Origin: Sulfuricella sp.
GTDB lineage: Bacteria; Pseudomonadota; Gammaproteobacteria; Burkholderiales; Sulfuricellaceae
DNA length: 57,500 nucleotides
Reading direction: 5' to 3'
Assembly: GCA_041651995.1 (NCBI GenBank)
Contig: JBAZID010000003.1
Span: forward strand, 1 to 57,500
Part shown: in pieces, positions 33,523 through 41,316 of the stretch
How positions within the stretch are numbered: the stretch's first letter is position 1
How the letters are laid out: each line of letters opens with the position of its first letter
Program-made: the position numbers and the translations under genes
Notes under the pieces: model-generated
Told to the model about the DNA's origin: nothing
Database searches by the model: none
Seen by the model: only the letters and a program-made list of their open reading frames with translations

Positions 33523-34110
33523 TTACAGGCTTCCCTTGGTGGAAGGCATCACGCCCGCCATGCGTTCATCCGCCTCGACCGCCATGCGCAAGGCACGGCC
33601 AAAGGCCTTGAATACCGTTTCCGCCTGGTGATGCGCGTTGACACCGCGCAGGCAATCCACGTGCAGCGTTACGCCGGCATGGTTGACGAAGCCCTGGAAG
33701 AACTCGCGCACCAGGTCGGCATCAAATTCGCCGATGCGGGCGCGGGTAAACTCCACTTCGAACACCAGTCCAGGCCGGCCGGAAAGATCCAGCACCACGC
33801 GCGACAGCGCCTCGTCCAGCGGCACATAGGCCTGTCCGTAGCGGCGCACGCCCTTCTTGTCGCCAATTGCCTGGGCAAAAGCCTGGCCGAAGGTGATGCC
33901 GATATCTTCCACGGTGTGGTGCGCGTCAATATGCAGGTCGCCCTTGGCCGACACATCCAGATCCATCAGCCCGTGGCGGGCGATCTGGTCCAGCATGTGG
34001 TCGAGAAACGGCACGCCGCTGGCAAGACGAGCCTGACCGCTGCCATCCAGATTGAGGGTGACGCTGACCTGGGTTTCCAGGGTATTGCGGGTAATTTGGG
34101 CTGTGCGCAT
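33523..34110 (-). CDS. hisB: imidazoleglycerol-phosphate dehydratase
   Basis: HisB (195 residues) is the single-function dehydratase. The duplicated manganese-binding motifs are visible: PFLDHMLDQIARHG with DAHHTVEDIGITFGQA, and FFQGFVNHAGVTLHVD with NAHHQAETVFKAFGRAL. The N-terminal phosphatase domain found in enteric HisB is absent, as expected outside enterics. Upstream lies the foreign insert that separates it from hisC. Confidence 0.97.
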   Translation of the reverse strand: MRTAQITRNTLETQVSVTLNLDGSGQARLASGVPFLDHMLDQIARHGLMDLDVSAKGDLHIDAHHTVEDIGITFGQAFAQAIGDKKGVRRYGQAYVPLDEALSRVVLDLSGRPGLVFEVEFTRARIGEFDADLVREFFQGFVNHAGVTLHVDCLRGVNAHHQAETVFKAFGRALRMAVEADERMAGVMPSTKGSL

Positions 34111-34190
34111 AAAAGCAAATCACTTAAAGGGTGTTCATTCTAACCCAGCACATCTAACGGGCAAAGCGTTTGGCTTTCAATGCTGCCTCA

Positions 34191-34511
34191 TCAATCCGGA
34201 ATACGGTAAATTCCTTTACGACGAATTTCCTTGTACATCTCATCAGACGCCAGGTCAGCCCCATTGGGCCACGTGATCGCCCCGCAATCAAGGTAGGCTT
34301 TGCCAAAGAATGCGGGCGCGCGCAGTTCCTCGAATACACCCGCATCCGGCCCATTGACCAGCGCGGAAACATCATCGATACCGGTCAATCCGTCGTTGAA
34401 CGTGACCGCCAGTTGCCACTCAGGAAGCACGCCAAGCGCTCGCAGCCGCCATGGCGCGGCGGGAATTACTCCTGCGGCTTGATAGGTTTCGGTAATTGTT
34501 TCGCTCGACAT
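34191..34511 (-). CDS. DUF2442 domain protein
   Basis: A 106-residue protein of the DUF2442 family. WQLAVTFNDGLTGIDDVSALV, VFEELRAPAFFGKAYLDCGAITWPNGADLASDEMY form the typical compact domain. Such genes often follow a DUF4160 gene and have been viewed as possible toxin-antitoxin partners; the activity is unknown. GGAGG stands 9 nt before the ATG. Only the tail of a DUF4160 gene precedes it here, so the pair is broken. Confidence 0.75.
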   Translation of the reverse strand: MSSETITETYQAAGVIPAAPWRLRALGVLPEWQLAVTFNDGLTGIDDVSALVNGPDAGVFEELRAPAFFGKAYLDCGAITWPNGADLASDEMYKEIRRKGIYRIPD

Positions 34512-34591
34512 AAGTGCCAGTCCTCCATCAATTCGGCTCTATGCTCGTTGGCCCACTCCAGCACCATGACCAGCGCCCGGCGCGGAAGTTT
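34466..34591 (-). pseudogene. 3' remnant of a DUF4160 gene
   Basis: Just after the stop of the antitoxin gene at 34592, the same frame continues as RRALVMVLEWANEHRAELME, DWHLCRAKQ and a short tail to TAA at 34466-34468. This is the conserved C-terminus of DUF4160 proteins, which normally overlap DUF2442 as here. The N-terminal half (usually starting near MPTI...) is missing, replaced by the BrnT/antitoxin module. No start codon gives a full protein. Confidence 0.6.
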
Positions 34592-34846
34592 CTATGCGGT
34601 GCGCCGCTTTGCCCCACGCCCGACTGAACGGCCGGTTAAGCGGGCAGTCTGCTCAGTGAGCACAAGCAGACCCAACAGCGCCTCATTGACAGCCTCGGCT
34701 GTCGGAAACGCCTTGGCAACCTTGTCATCGAGCAATACGAGGTTGGTGCCCTTGGCATACTGTTTCAAGTACTTGCCGCGGACGCCTTTGCCCAAATCCT
34801 CGCGCCGATATTCGGCGCGCATTTCGTCCTTGCTATCCGTGTTCAT
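34592..34846 (-). CDS. putative antitoxin partner of BrnT
   Basis: An 84-residue protein. The ATG at 34846 has AGGA about 5 nt upstream, inside the end of the brnT frame. RGKYLKQYAKGTNLVLLDDKVAKAFPTAEAVNEALLGLL resembles a group of small antitoxin-like proteins found with RNase toxins; it is not the classic BrnA type. The end (GRGAKRRTA) is basic. It overlaps brnT by 14 bases, so co-translation is likely. The assignment rests mainly on position. Confidence 0.6.
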   Translation of the reverse strand: MNTDSKDEMRAEYRREDLGKGVRGKYLKQYAKGTNLVLLDDKVAKAFPTAEAVNEALLGLLVLTEQTARLTGRSVGRGAKRRTA

Positions 34847-35108
34847 AAATTCCTCGCTCATGTTTTGTTGCTTTTCGGGCACTGATAATCCTGACGGCAC
34901 GCTTGCGTTTTGTATGAACCACCACCAGAAGCTGCCCTTTGTGTGAGACTCCGAAAGTCAGCATGCGTTCTTCCGCAGCGGAATGGTCAGGGTCTTCGAA
35001 TGTGTAGGCCAGCGGATCGCCAAAAACCGTGGCTGCCTCTTCGAAAGACACGCCGTGTTTCAACTTGTTTGATTCCGATTTTGCGGCGTCCCACTCGAAT
35101 TTCAGCAT
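34833..35108 (-). CDS. brnT: BrnT-type toxin (second copy)
   Basis: A 91-residue DUF497 protein. FEWDAAKSESNKLKHGVSFEEAATVFGDPLA and the C-terminal VRIISARKATKHERGIYE are the family's two conserved blocks. The sequence differs clearly from the BrnT at 6080, so the two modules were acquired separately. It overlaps the unknown 224-residue gene upstream by seven bases and the antitoxin gene downstream, forming a tight minus-strand chain. Confidence 0.85.
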   Translation of the reverse strand: MLKFEWDAAKSESNKLKHGVSFEEAATVFGDPLAYTFEDPDHSAAEERMLTFGVSHKGQLLVVVHTKRKRAVRIISARKATKHERGIYEHG

Positions 35109-35776
35109 TGCAAATCCCTGGCGTTATTACGCACTTCAATAGACTTCTCGGCAGTATCAGGGCGAGCCACAAGTGTAGCCAGATGTGCAAGCATGAAGGC
35201 GGCCCTGACACGACCGGATAATTGAGAGACGAAGATGCCGCGCGCAATTTGCGTTGAGAGAGCTGATTCAAGGTCTTTGATTTTCTGGGCTTTATCTACT
35301 TCCTGATGGTACTCAACACCATTTAACCAGTCCCTCAGTGTCTTGTCGTGAAATAGAGGAACGCCATTCACTGATACCTGAAAATACGGTTGATAGTCTC
35401 CGTGCTCATACGTTGATCGGATGTGCTTGAGATGTTGAGCTAGAGCAGTACCTTTTGCTTTTTTTCCAAATATTGCTGCGGTAAGTTCAAATGACGCAGG
35501 TTCTCTTGATAAAAATACCGGGCGCGCCAAATGAAGAAGTTCACAGACATCGCCATAGGAAAAGGAAGACACCTCAAACGTAATGCCCGTCTCAGCGGAG
35601 CAGTTGATGTTTTTGACCCGAGGGAATTCCCCTGTGAAAATTCGCGCCTCTTTCAAACGATCACAGTTCGCAAGGTAGTGCTCAAGAAGTTGAAGATCTT
35701 CGTCGTCAAACTGCAACGCCAATTCCTCGCTACTGGTGCCGTCTTCTGATGTTGTCTTTAGCTTAATAGTACGCAT
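35102..35776 (-). CDS. hypothetical protein, 224 aa
   Basis: I do not recognise the family. The protein is soluble and acidic at first (EDGTSSEELALQFDDEDLQLLEHYLAN), with Phe/Ser-rich middle segments and a basic, helical C-terminus. There are no membrane segments or signal. It overlaps brnT by seven bases and therefore probably belongs to the same transcript. Base composition is more AT-rich than the his genes around the insert. It could be a cargo gene or part of a three-component toxin module. Confidence 0.5.
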   Translation of the reverse strand: MRTIKLKTTSEDGTSSEELALQFDDEDLQLLEHYLANCDRLKEARIFTGEFPRVKNINCSAETGITFEVSSFSYGDVCELLHLARPVFLSREPASFELTAAIFGKKAKGTALAQHLKHIRSTYEHGDYQPYFQVSVNGVPLFHDKTLRDWLNGVEYHQEVDKAQKIKDLESALSTQIARGIFVSQLSGRVRAAFMLAHLATLVARPDTAEKSIEVRNNARDLQC

Positions 35777-35818
35777 GTTCTTTCAAGGCTAACGCAAAGC
35801 TAGCCAACACAATAAAAT

Positions 35819-35850
35819 TGGTGCGGAGGGAAGGAATCGAACCTTCCGCG
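35819..35850 (-). pseudogene. 3' fragment of a tRNA gene
   Basis: On the minus strand the stretch reads as a T arm (GAAGG-TTCGATT-CCTTC), acceptor strand CCTCCGC, discriminator A and CCA. The matching 5' half (a GCGGAGG start and a D arm) is not found upstream, so this is not a working tRNA. Such fragments are usual at one border of elements that integrate into tRNA genes. Confidence 0.6.
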
Positions 35851-35874
35851 TTCACTCTTAGCAGGCAACACGGT

Positions 35875-36078
35875 CTATACAAGTTTTTCTCTCATTTGGG
35901 TTGGAATTTCCACCAGGCTCCGCAGGAACGCTATTCCGCACCAAAGACATGCCACAAAACTAAAAATAAAGGCGTTTAAGTTTTTCATGGCTACCCCCAT
36001 AACGGTTAATGCTGCACCAACAACGGAGATGGAAATTGCCAACCCAAACGAGATTGCAACTTGTACTTCAATATGCAC
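35875..36078 (-). CDS. possible small membrane protein, 67 aa
   Basis: A short frame with a GTG start and two hydrophobic stretches (ISFGLAISISVVGAALTVMGVA and AFIFSFVACLWCGIAFL) that would form a helical hairpin in the inner membrane. The ribosome site is weak. It lies downstream of the 103-aa gene on the same strand. Small two-helix proteins next to nuclease-type genes may be effectors, but nothing here proves expression. The 142 bases between it and the 103-aa gene hold nothing that I recognise. Confidence 0.35.
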   Translation of the reverse strand: MHIEVQVAISFGLAISISVVGAALTVMGVAMKNLNAFIFSFVACLWCGIAFLRSLVEIPTQMREKLV

Positions 36079-36220
36079 CTGTACTTCTAAGCCAGTTCGT
36101 CGGCAACAACTTTATGTACCGCTATCGTTAAAACTGAAGGCCGCACTACTTTTGGCGCGTCTCGAAAGAATGCAAAGTAGGCTCGACCCTGGCCCCTTCG
36201 GTTTTGATTCCAGGTTTAAT

Positions 36221-36532
36221 CTATATGCGGGTGGATTCCAAAATATGCTTCTCTTCAAAAGCCAAAAGGTCATTTTCTTTCGCACCCATGTATTCGTCAC
36301 CATCATCCGCGACCCCACAAAAAGAAGAAATTCTGCCAACAATCTTCCCTGCGTCAATTGATTCAACTACCACCCGAATTGTTACGTTCTCTTTGGTTTC
36401 TAAATCGATTCTATCTCCGATCCGAGTTGGTTTCTTGTCGAGTCGTGCATCTTGTCCAGCAAATTGAGTGGGGGATATATCAACACCAGCGTTCCGTTCA
36501 ACTAAATTTTCGAGTGTACGTACATTCATCAT
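36221..36532 (-). CDS. hypothetical protein, 103 aa
   Basis: I do not recognise the family. The protein is soluble, acidic, and beta-rich by eye (DRIDLETKENVTIRVVVESIDAGKIVGRISSF), which could be a small OB-fold or SH3-like domain. GAGGATAAA stands directly before the ATG, a good ribosome site. It follows the DUF2971 gene by 51 bases on the same strand and may belong to the helicase-DUF2971 unit. Confidence 0.5.
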   Translation of the reverse strand: MMNVRTLENLVERNAGVDISPTQFAGQDARLDKKPTRIGDRIDLETKENVTIRVVVESIDAGKIVGRISSFCGVADDGDEYMGAKENDLLAFEEKHILESTRI

Positions 36533-36583
36533 TTTATCCTCGGTTGGTTACCGTTTCGGTGTGGAACGTATTGCGGGAAAAAC

Positions 36584-37387
36584 TTAAATTGAAAATCCAA
36601 TCGGATCATACAACTGAGAAATCCGGCAAAATTGCTGTCCATCCTTCCAGTTGATTTTCCCTCTTTCCATCTTAATGCTGCCCAATGCCAGTCTCACTAA
36701 AGCATGGGAGCGATATTTCAAATCCTTGGTGGCAGGAGAAACAAGTACCTCATCAATGAAATCGAACTTATCTTCGATCATGGCTCCAACATGTGCATCA
36801 ATTATTTTTTCATCCGGCGTAAAAATAAAGCGGTATTCAGATTCCGTTCTAAACGGAATATGCTTATGAAATAACCCCGCAAGATATGGTGACCTGAATG
36901 TTTTCCCCCAGTCGCTACCGAACGCATCGTAATGAACTCTTCCGCCAAATAATTTCCCATTCGGCAAACCGCCTAAAAACAGCGCCTTCAATTTATCCTG
37001 CGTTGTTCTTATCCTGACACCGCCCGATGGGCAATAAGCCCGCCACATCGCGTCTGAACCAAATTCGGCAATTTCCTTATTGGCAATGATTCGCTCTTCG
37101 TCAGTGCTATATAGGCGAGGGTCATCGTCCTGCAATGACCAGCAACTCCCAAAATATTCATCCAGTGATTTGTCGGAGAATTCATGATCTGGATACTGAA
37201 CCTTTTTAAATTCTTGGCGCATTCCTTCGCGAGCATCGTCCCATTTTGTTACCTGTCTAAGCCAGATTTTTTTCAAGCCAAGCAACGAAAGAAAGGCATC
37301 TGTCGATAGATAGCGATAGAGTTTGGCGTCTCTGTCCGGCTCTGTTTCACCAGCCCCTATAAAACTTTCGTAAGCTACGTTATTCAT
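36584..37387 (-). CDS. DUF2971 domain protein
   Basis: A 267-residue protein of the DUF2971 family. The N-terminal KLYRYLSTDAFLSLLGLKKIWLRQVTKWDDAREG, the CWSLQDDD segment, MWRAYC and the VHYD region are the usual marks. The biochemical activity is unknown; such genes are often seen in accessory and defense regions. ATG 37387 with GAGG upstream is used in place of an earlier start inside the helicase gene. It follows the helicase by seven bases, so the two are almost surely co-expressed. Confidence 0.75.
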   Translation of the reverse strand: MNNVAYESFIGAGETEPDRDAKLYRYLSTDAFLSLLGLKKIWLRQVTKWDDAREGMRQEFKKVQYPDHEFSDKSLDEYFGSCWSLQDDDPRLYSTDEERIIANKEIAEFGSDAMWRAYCPSGGVRIRTTQDKLKALFLGGLPNGKLFGGRVHYDAFGSDWGKTFRSPYLAGLFHKHIPFRTESEYRFIFTPDEKIIDAHVGAMIEDKFDFIDEVLVSPATKDLKYRSHALVRLALGSIKMERGKINWKDGQQFCRISQLYDPIGFSI

Positions 37388-37394
37388 AATTGCC

Positions 37395-40175
37395 TCATTT
37401 AACTCGCCAAACCCAACCGGGCAATGCATCCAGACGTGCTTTTCGCTCCGGTGACAAGCTGTCTTTTGTTTTTCGTTGGATGCTTACCCAGCTACCAACT
37501 CGATAGCCATCTGCCGTTTTGTATAGTGCAGGAGGCAAACAATGCCCCTCTCGGTCTGCGAAATCCTTAAGATAACGGAACCCTTCTTCCCACTTATCAA
37601 AAAAAGGATCCCAACCCCAACCGGGCAATGCTTCCAGCCGTGCTTTTCGCTCCGGTGACATGCTGTCTTTTGCTGTTCGTTGGTTACTTACCCAGCTACC
37701 GAGTCGATATCCATCTGCCGTTTTGTAAATGATAGGAACCTTGGCACGCCCCTCTCGATCTGCGAATTCCTTCAGATGGCGAAATCCTTCTTCCCATTTT
37801 TCTGAGAAACGATCCCAACTCCAACCGGACACCGCTTCCAGCCTTGCTTTTCGCTCAGGCGACATGATGTCTTTTGTTGTTCGTTGAGTATTTACCCAAG
37901 CACCAACTCGATATCCATCTTCTGATATGTAATTTAGGGGAATTTTGGCATGGCCATCACGTTCCATGAACTCCTTGAGATATCGAAATCCTTCTTCCCA
38001 CCTATCCGAGAAAAGATCCCAACTCCATCCAGGTAACGTTTCCAGCCGGGCTTTGCGCTCCAGAGACAGGCTGCTTTTTGTTGCCCGTTGAGCATTTACC
38101 CAACTACCGACCTGATACCCATCTGATGTTTTGTAAGCGGCAGGAGCCTTTGCATGCCCTTCACGTTCCACGAACGCCTCCAACAACCCAAACCAGTAAT
38201 TCCAGGATTCAGTGACCCGCTCAACCAAATAGGTGCGCAGTGCGCTGCCAAAATTCGCATCTACCGTCGCAGGCAGGACAATAAAAATTTTGTGCATGCT
38301 CTCGGCGCTGACGCTTTTCCCTGCCTGCCGCCCAAGCTCAGTTCTGATCTGATCCAGTTCGCAAGCCAGCACATCGTCGTGCGCTTTTAGCGCATTCAGC
38401 ACATCCCAGATAGGTTTGAAGTGGCTGGCTTCTATCGTGTCTTCGGCATTTCCCCCCGCTGCAATAAACACCGGCAGGACGATGGTGCCAGCCTTCTTGT
38501 CCGGGCTCAGGCGAATGGCGCGCCCCACCGCCTGGATGATGTCCACCTGGCTGCTGCGCGGATCGATAAACGCCACGCCATCGAGGGAGGGCACGTCCAC
38601 GCCTTCGGACAAACAGCGCGCGTTGCTCAGCACCCCGCGCTCGTCTGCGCTCAGCGCCTTGAGCTGGTCGAGCTTCACCTTGCGCTTGTTGGCGGGCATG
38701 TCGCCGGAGACGAAGTCGGTGCGCAGGGTTCCGCTGGGGCGGTGTTCGTCGCTGATCCAGGTCATGACGTTTTGCATGTCGGTGGTGAAGCGCTCGGCAC
38801 GTTTGACGCGACTGTGGAAGCTGATGATGCGCTTGAGGTCGTAGTCCTTGATGGCCTTGAGCAGGCCGATCTGGGCGGCGAGCGATTCGGTGTCGGTTTC
38901 CATGCCCGTGCCGGTGGTGACCAGTTCGCGGTTGGCGATCCACTGCGCGATGGTGGGGTCATCCACGCCGATGATGACGACGCGGTAATCGGTGAGCAGT
39001 TTGCGTTCGATGGCTTTGCCGAATGGCAGGGCGTACAGCACTTCGCCAAACAGGGCGGCGTTGTCCATGCCGACCACTTCGACACCGCGATCTTCGGCGG
39101 CTTTTTTGACGTTGCTGGAATAGGTGCGCGGGGTGGCTGTGGCAAATAACCTTTTGGCACTGCGTATCTGTGCGTTGTCGAGGGCGGCGGTGAAATCGCT
39201 GCCGACCTTGCCCGCGCAACGGTGGGCTTCGTCGGCCACGGTCAAGTCAAAGGCGGGGATGGCTGGGTCGGACTGGGCGGCGGCGATGACGGAGGAGGAT
39301 TGGTAGGTGGAGAAAACCACGCGATTGCCTGCGCCAGCGAGAAAAATCCTGACTTCATCGGCATCCGAGGTGACGGGGAAGGCGAGGTCGGCCACGCTGT
39401 GGATGGCTTCGTCGTTGCCCTTGCTGCCGACGGTTTGATCCGAGCAGACGCACAGCACTTCAAACGGGGTGGCGGCGGCGAATGTCCATTCGCGCAGCAG
39501 TTGGGAGAGCAGGCCCAATGAGGGAACCAGTACCAGGGTGCGCTGTGCGGCAAGCCGCTCCTTGATCCATAGCGTGACGTAAGTCTTGCCCGTGCCGCAG
39601 GCCATGATGAGCTGGCCACGGTCGGCGGTTTGCAGCCCTTGGGTTACGGCGGCGATGGCTTCGAGCTGATGGTCGTGCTGGCCGTCGTTCGGCGTGGGCC
39701 GGGGTTTGCGCTTGCCTTGCGAGAGTGCGGCGAGATTGGCGGGATAGTCCAGCACCGAGCGCTCGAAATCGGACAGCAGGAAACGAACAACGGGTTTTTC
39801 CTGCGCTTCGCAGACCTGCCTGGCGTTGCCGCCGATGCGGTCGGTGGTGGCAATCAGCAGGCGGTGTTTGATGCCTGGCCGGTTGGATTCGCTGAGGAAT
39901 TTATCGACATCGTGTTTGGTGATGTCGTAGTCGGGCGAGTAGCACTTGGCTTGCACCGCCCAGTGCTCGCCGTTCCTGTGCTGGAACACGAGGTCAATGC
40001 CGCAATCCGCACCCCAGCGTCCCGGCCATTCTTCCCACAGCCATATTTGGTCAACCTGGGTGGCCCATTCAGGATCGGCCTTGAGGAACCATTTGACGAA
40101 GTGCTCGAACTGCTTGCCCCGCTTGGCGGGGTCGGCATCGAGGCTGTGGTAAAAATCGGAAAATTGGCCGGTCAT
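37395..40175 (-). CDS. Mrr-like nuclease/DEAD-DEAH helicase with four helicase-associated repeats
   Basis: A 926-residue protein. The N-terminal part (about 15-140) looks like a restriction endonuclease fold: KRGKQFEHFVKWFL, Asp61 in GIDLVFQ and QAK at 75-77 as the PD-(D/E)xK site. The SF2 helicase follows, with Walker A CGTGKT (193-198), DEAH (315-318), ATATPR and the motif VI region QAVGRAIRLS. The last 270 residues are four tandem helicase-associated domains of about 68 residues, each with DGY-VGSWV-QR and a W-W pair. It probably cuts or remodels foreign DNA. It sits between hisC and hisB with a DUF2971 partner. Confidence 0.85.
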   Translation of the reverse strand: MTGQFSDFYHSLDADPAKRGKQFEHFVKWFLKADPEWATQVDQIWLWEEWPGRWGADCGIDLVFQHRNGEHWAVQAKCYSPDYDITKHDVDKFLSESNRPGIKHRLLIATTDRIGGNARQVCEAQEKPVVRFLLSDFERSVLDYPANLAALSQGKRKPRPTPNDGQHDHQLEAIAAVTQGLQTADRGQLIMACGTGKTYVTLWIKERLAAQRTLVLVPSLGLLSQLLREWTFAAATPFEVLCVCSDQTVGSKGNDEAIHSVADLAFPVTSDADEVRIFLAGAGNRVVFSTYQSSSVIAAAQSDPAIPAFDLTVADEAHRCAGKVGSDFTAALDNAQIRSAKRLFATATPRTYSSNVKKAAEDRGVEVVGMDNAALFGEVLYALPFGKAIERKLLTDYRVVIIGVDDPTIAQWIANRELVTTGTGMETDTESLAAQIGLLKAIKDYDLKRIISFHSRVKRAERFTTDMQNVMTWISDEHRPSGTLRTDFVSGDMPANKRKVKLDQLKALSADERGVLSNARCLSEGVDVPSLDGVAFIDPRSSQVDIIQAVGRAIRLSPDKKAGTIVLPVFIAAGGNAEDTIEASHFKPIWDVLNALKAHDDVLACELDQIRTELGRQAGKSVSAESMHKIFIVLPATVDANFGSALRTYLVERVTESWNYWFGLLEAFVEREGHAKAPAAYKTSDGYQVGSWVNAQRATKSSLSLERKARLETLPGWSWDLFSDRWEEGFRYLKEFMERDGHAKIPLNYISEDGYRVGAWVNTQRTTKDIMSPERKARLEAVSGWSWDRFSEKWEEGFRHLKEFADREGRAKVPIIYKTADGYRLGSWVSNQRTAKDSMSPERKARLEALPGWGWDPFFDKWEEGFRYLKDFADREGHCLPPALYKTADGYRVGSWVSIQRKTKDSLSPERKARLDALPGWVWRVK

Positions 40176-40241
40176 TTCATACTCAAGTATTCCGTAAAAG
40201 ACGCATTCATTATCGCGCCCCGATAGCTCGCTACGTGAGCC

Positions 40242-41312
40242 TCAAACAGGCGCGGCCAGAATTTCCTTGAGTGCGGAAATCAGCGCGTCGCATTGCTCGT
40301 CTGTTCCGACCGTGATGCGCATGAATGGCGCGATGCGTGCTGGATTCTTGAAGTGCCGCACGATGATGCTGCGCTCGCGCAAGCTGGCCGTGAGTTCTGC
40401 GCCGCCATGCGCAGGATGGCGCGCGAAAATGAAATTGGCCGCCGAAGGCAGCACCTCGAAGCCCAGGGCCTCGAGCTCGCCCACCAGGCGGCTGCGCGAG
40501 GCCATCACCTTGCGGCGGGTCTCGTCGAAATAGGCACGGTCCTCCATCGCGGCGGCGGCACCGGCGATGGCGAAGCGGTCCAGCGGATAGGAATTGAAGC
40601 TGTCCTTCACCCGGTTGAGCGCATCGATCAGGCCGGCATGGCCGATGGCGTAGCCCACGCGCAGTCCGGCCAGTGAGCGGGATTTGGACAGGGTGTGGAC
40701 CACCAGCAGCTGGGGGAAACGGTCCACCAGGGCAACCGCCGATTCGCCGCCGAAATCGATATAGGCCTCGTCGACCACCACCACCGAGTCAGCATTCGCT
40801 TCCAGCAGGCGTTCGATTTCCGCCAGCGGCAACGGGCATCCCGTGGGCGCATTCGGGTTGGGAAAAATGATGCCGCCGTTGGGCTGCATGTAGTCGTCGA
40901 CGCGAATCCCGAAGCTTTCCGTCAGCGGCACGGTCCGGTAATCCACGCCATAGAGGCCGCAATACACCGGATAGAAGCTGTAGGTAATGTCGGGGAACAG
41001 CAGCGGCGCATCGTGCTGGAGCAGGGCCTGGAAAGTGTGCGCCAGCACTTCGTCCGAGCCGTTGCCGACGAACACCTGCGCTGGCTGCACGCCATGACAG
41101 GCCGCAATGGCTTCCTTGAGCCGGTCGGCATTGGGGTCGGGATAGAGCCGCAGGCTGTTGCCCACTTCCGCACGCATCGCCTCCAGCGCCTTGGGGCTGG
41201 GGCCGTAAGGATTTTCGTTGGTGTTGAGCTTGACCAGGTTCGCCAGCTTGGGCTGCTCGCCCGGCACGTAGGGGGTCAGGCCGTGAACGACGGCGCTCCA
41301 GAAGCGGCTCAT
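40242..41312 (-). CDS. hisC: histidinol-phosphate aminotransferase
   Basis: HisC (356 residues) is a PLP enzyme that converts imidazole acetol phosphate to histidinol phosphate. VKLNTNENPYGPSP, the FPNPNAPTG segment, Asp181 in VVVDEAYIDF and the PLP lysine Lys210 in HTLSKSRSLAGLRVG are all present. The ATG at 41312 lies four bases after the hisD stop. The open frame extends into hisD but those residues are not family sequence. Downstream the his order is broken by the insert. Confidence 0.96.
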   Translation of the reverse strand: MSRFWSAVVHGLTPYVPGEQPKLANLVKLNTNENPYGPSPKALEAMRAEVGNSLRLYPDPNADRLKEAIAACHGVQPAQVFVGNGSDEVLAHTFQALLQHDAPLLFPDITYSFYPVYCGLYGVDYRTVPLTESFGIRVDDYMQPNGGIIFPNPNAPTGCPLPLAEIERLLEANADSVVVVDEAYIDFGGESAVALVDRFPQLLVVHTLSKSRSLAGLRVGYAIGHAGLIDALNRVKDSFNSYPLDRFAIAGAAAAMEDRAYFDETRRKVMASRSRLVGELEALGFEVLPSAANFIFARHPAHGGAELTASLRERSIIVRHFKNPARIAPFMRITVGTDEQCDALISALKEILAAPV

Positions 41313-41316
41313 GAGC

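Noticed and set aside
35819..35900. Intact tRNA gene on the minus strand (a CTGCTAA stretch even looks like an anticodon loop)
   Set aside because: The 5' acceptor strand and D arm are missing and the putative anticodon stem does not pair. Only a 3' fragment is supported.
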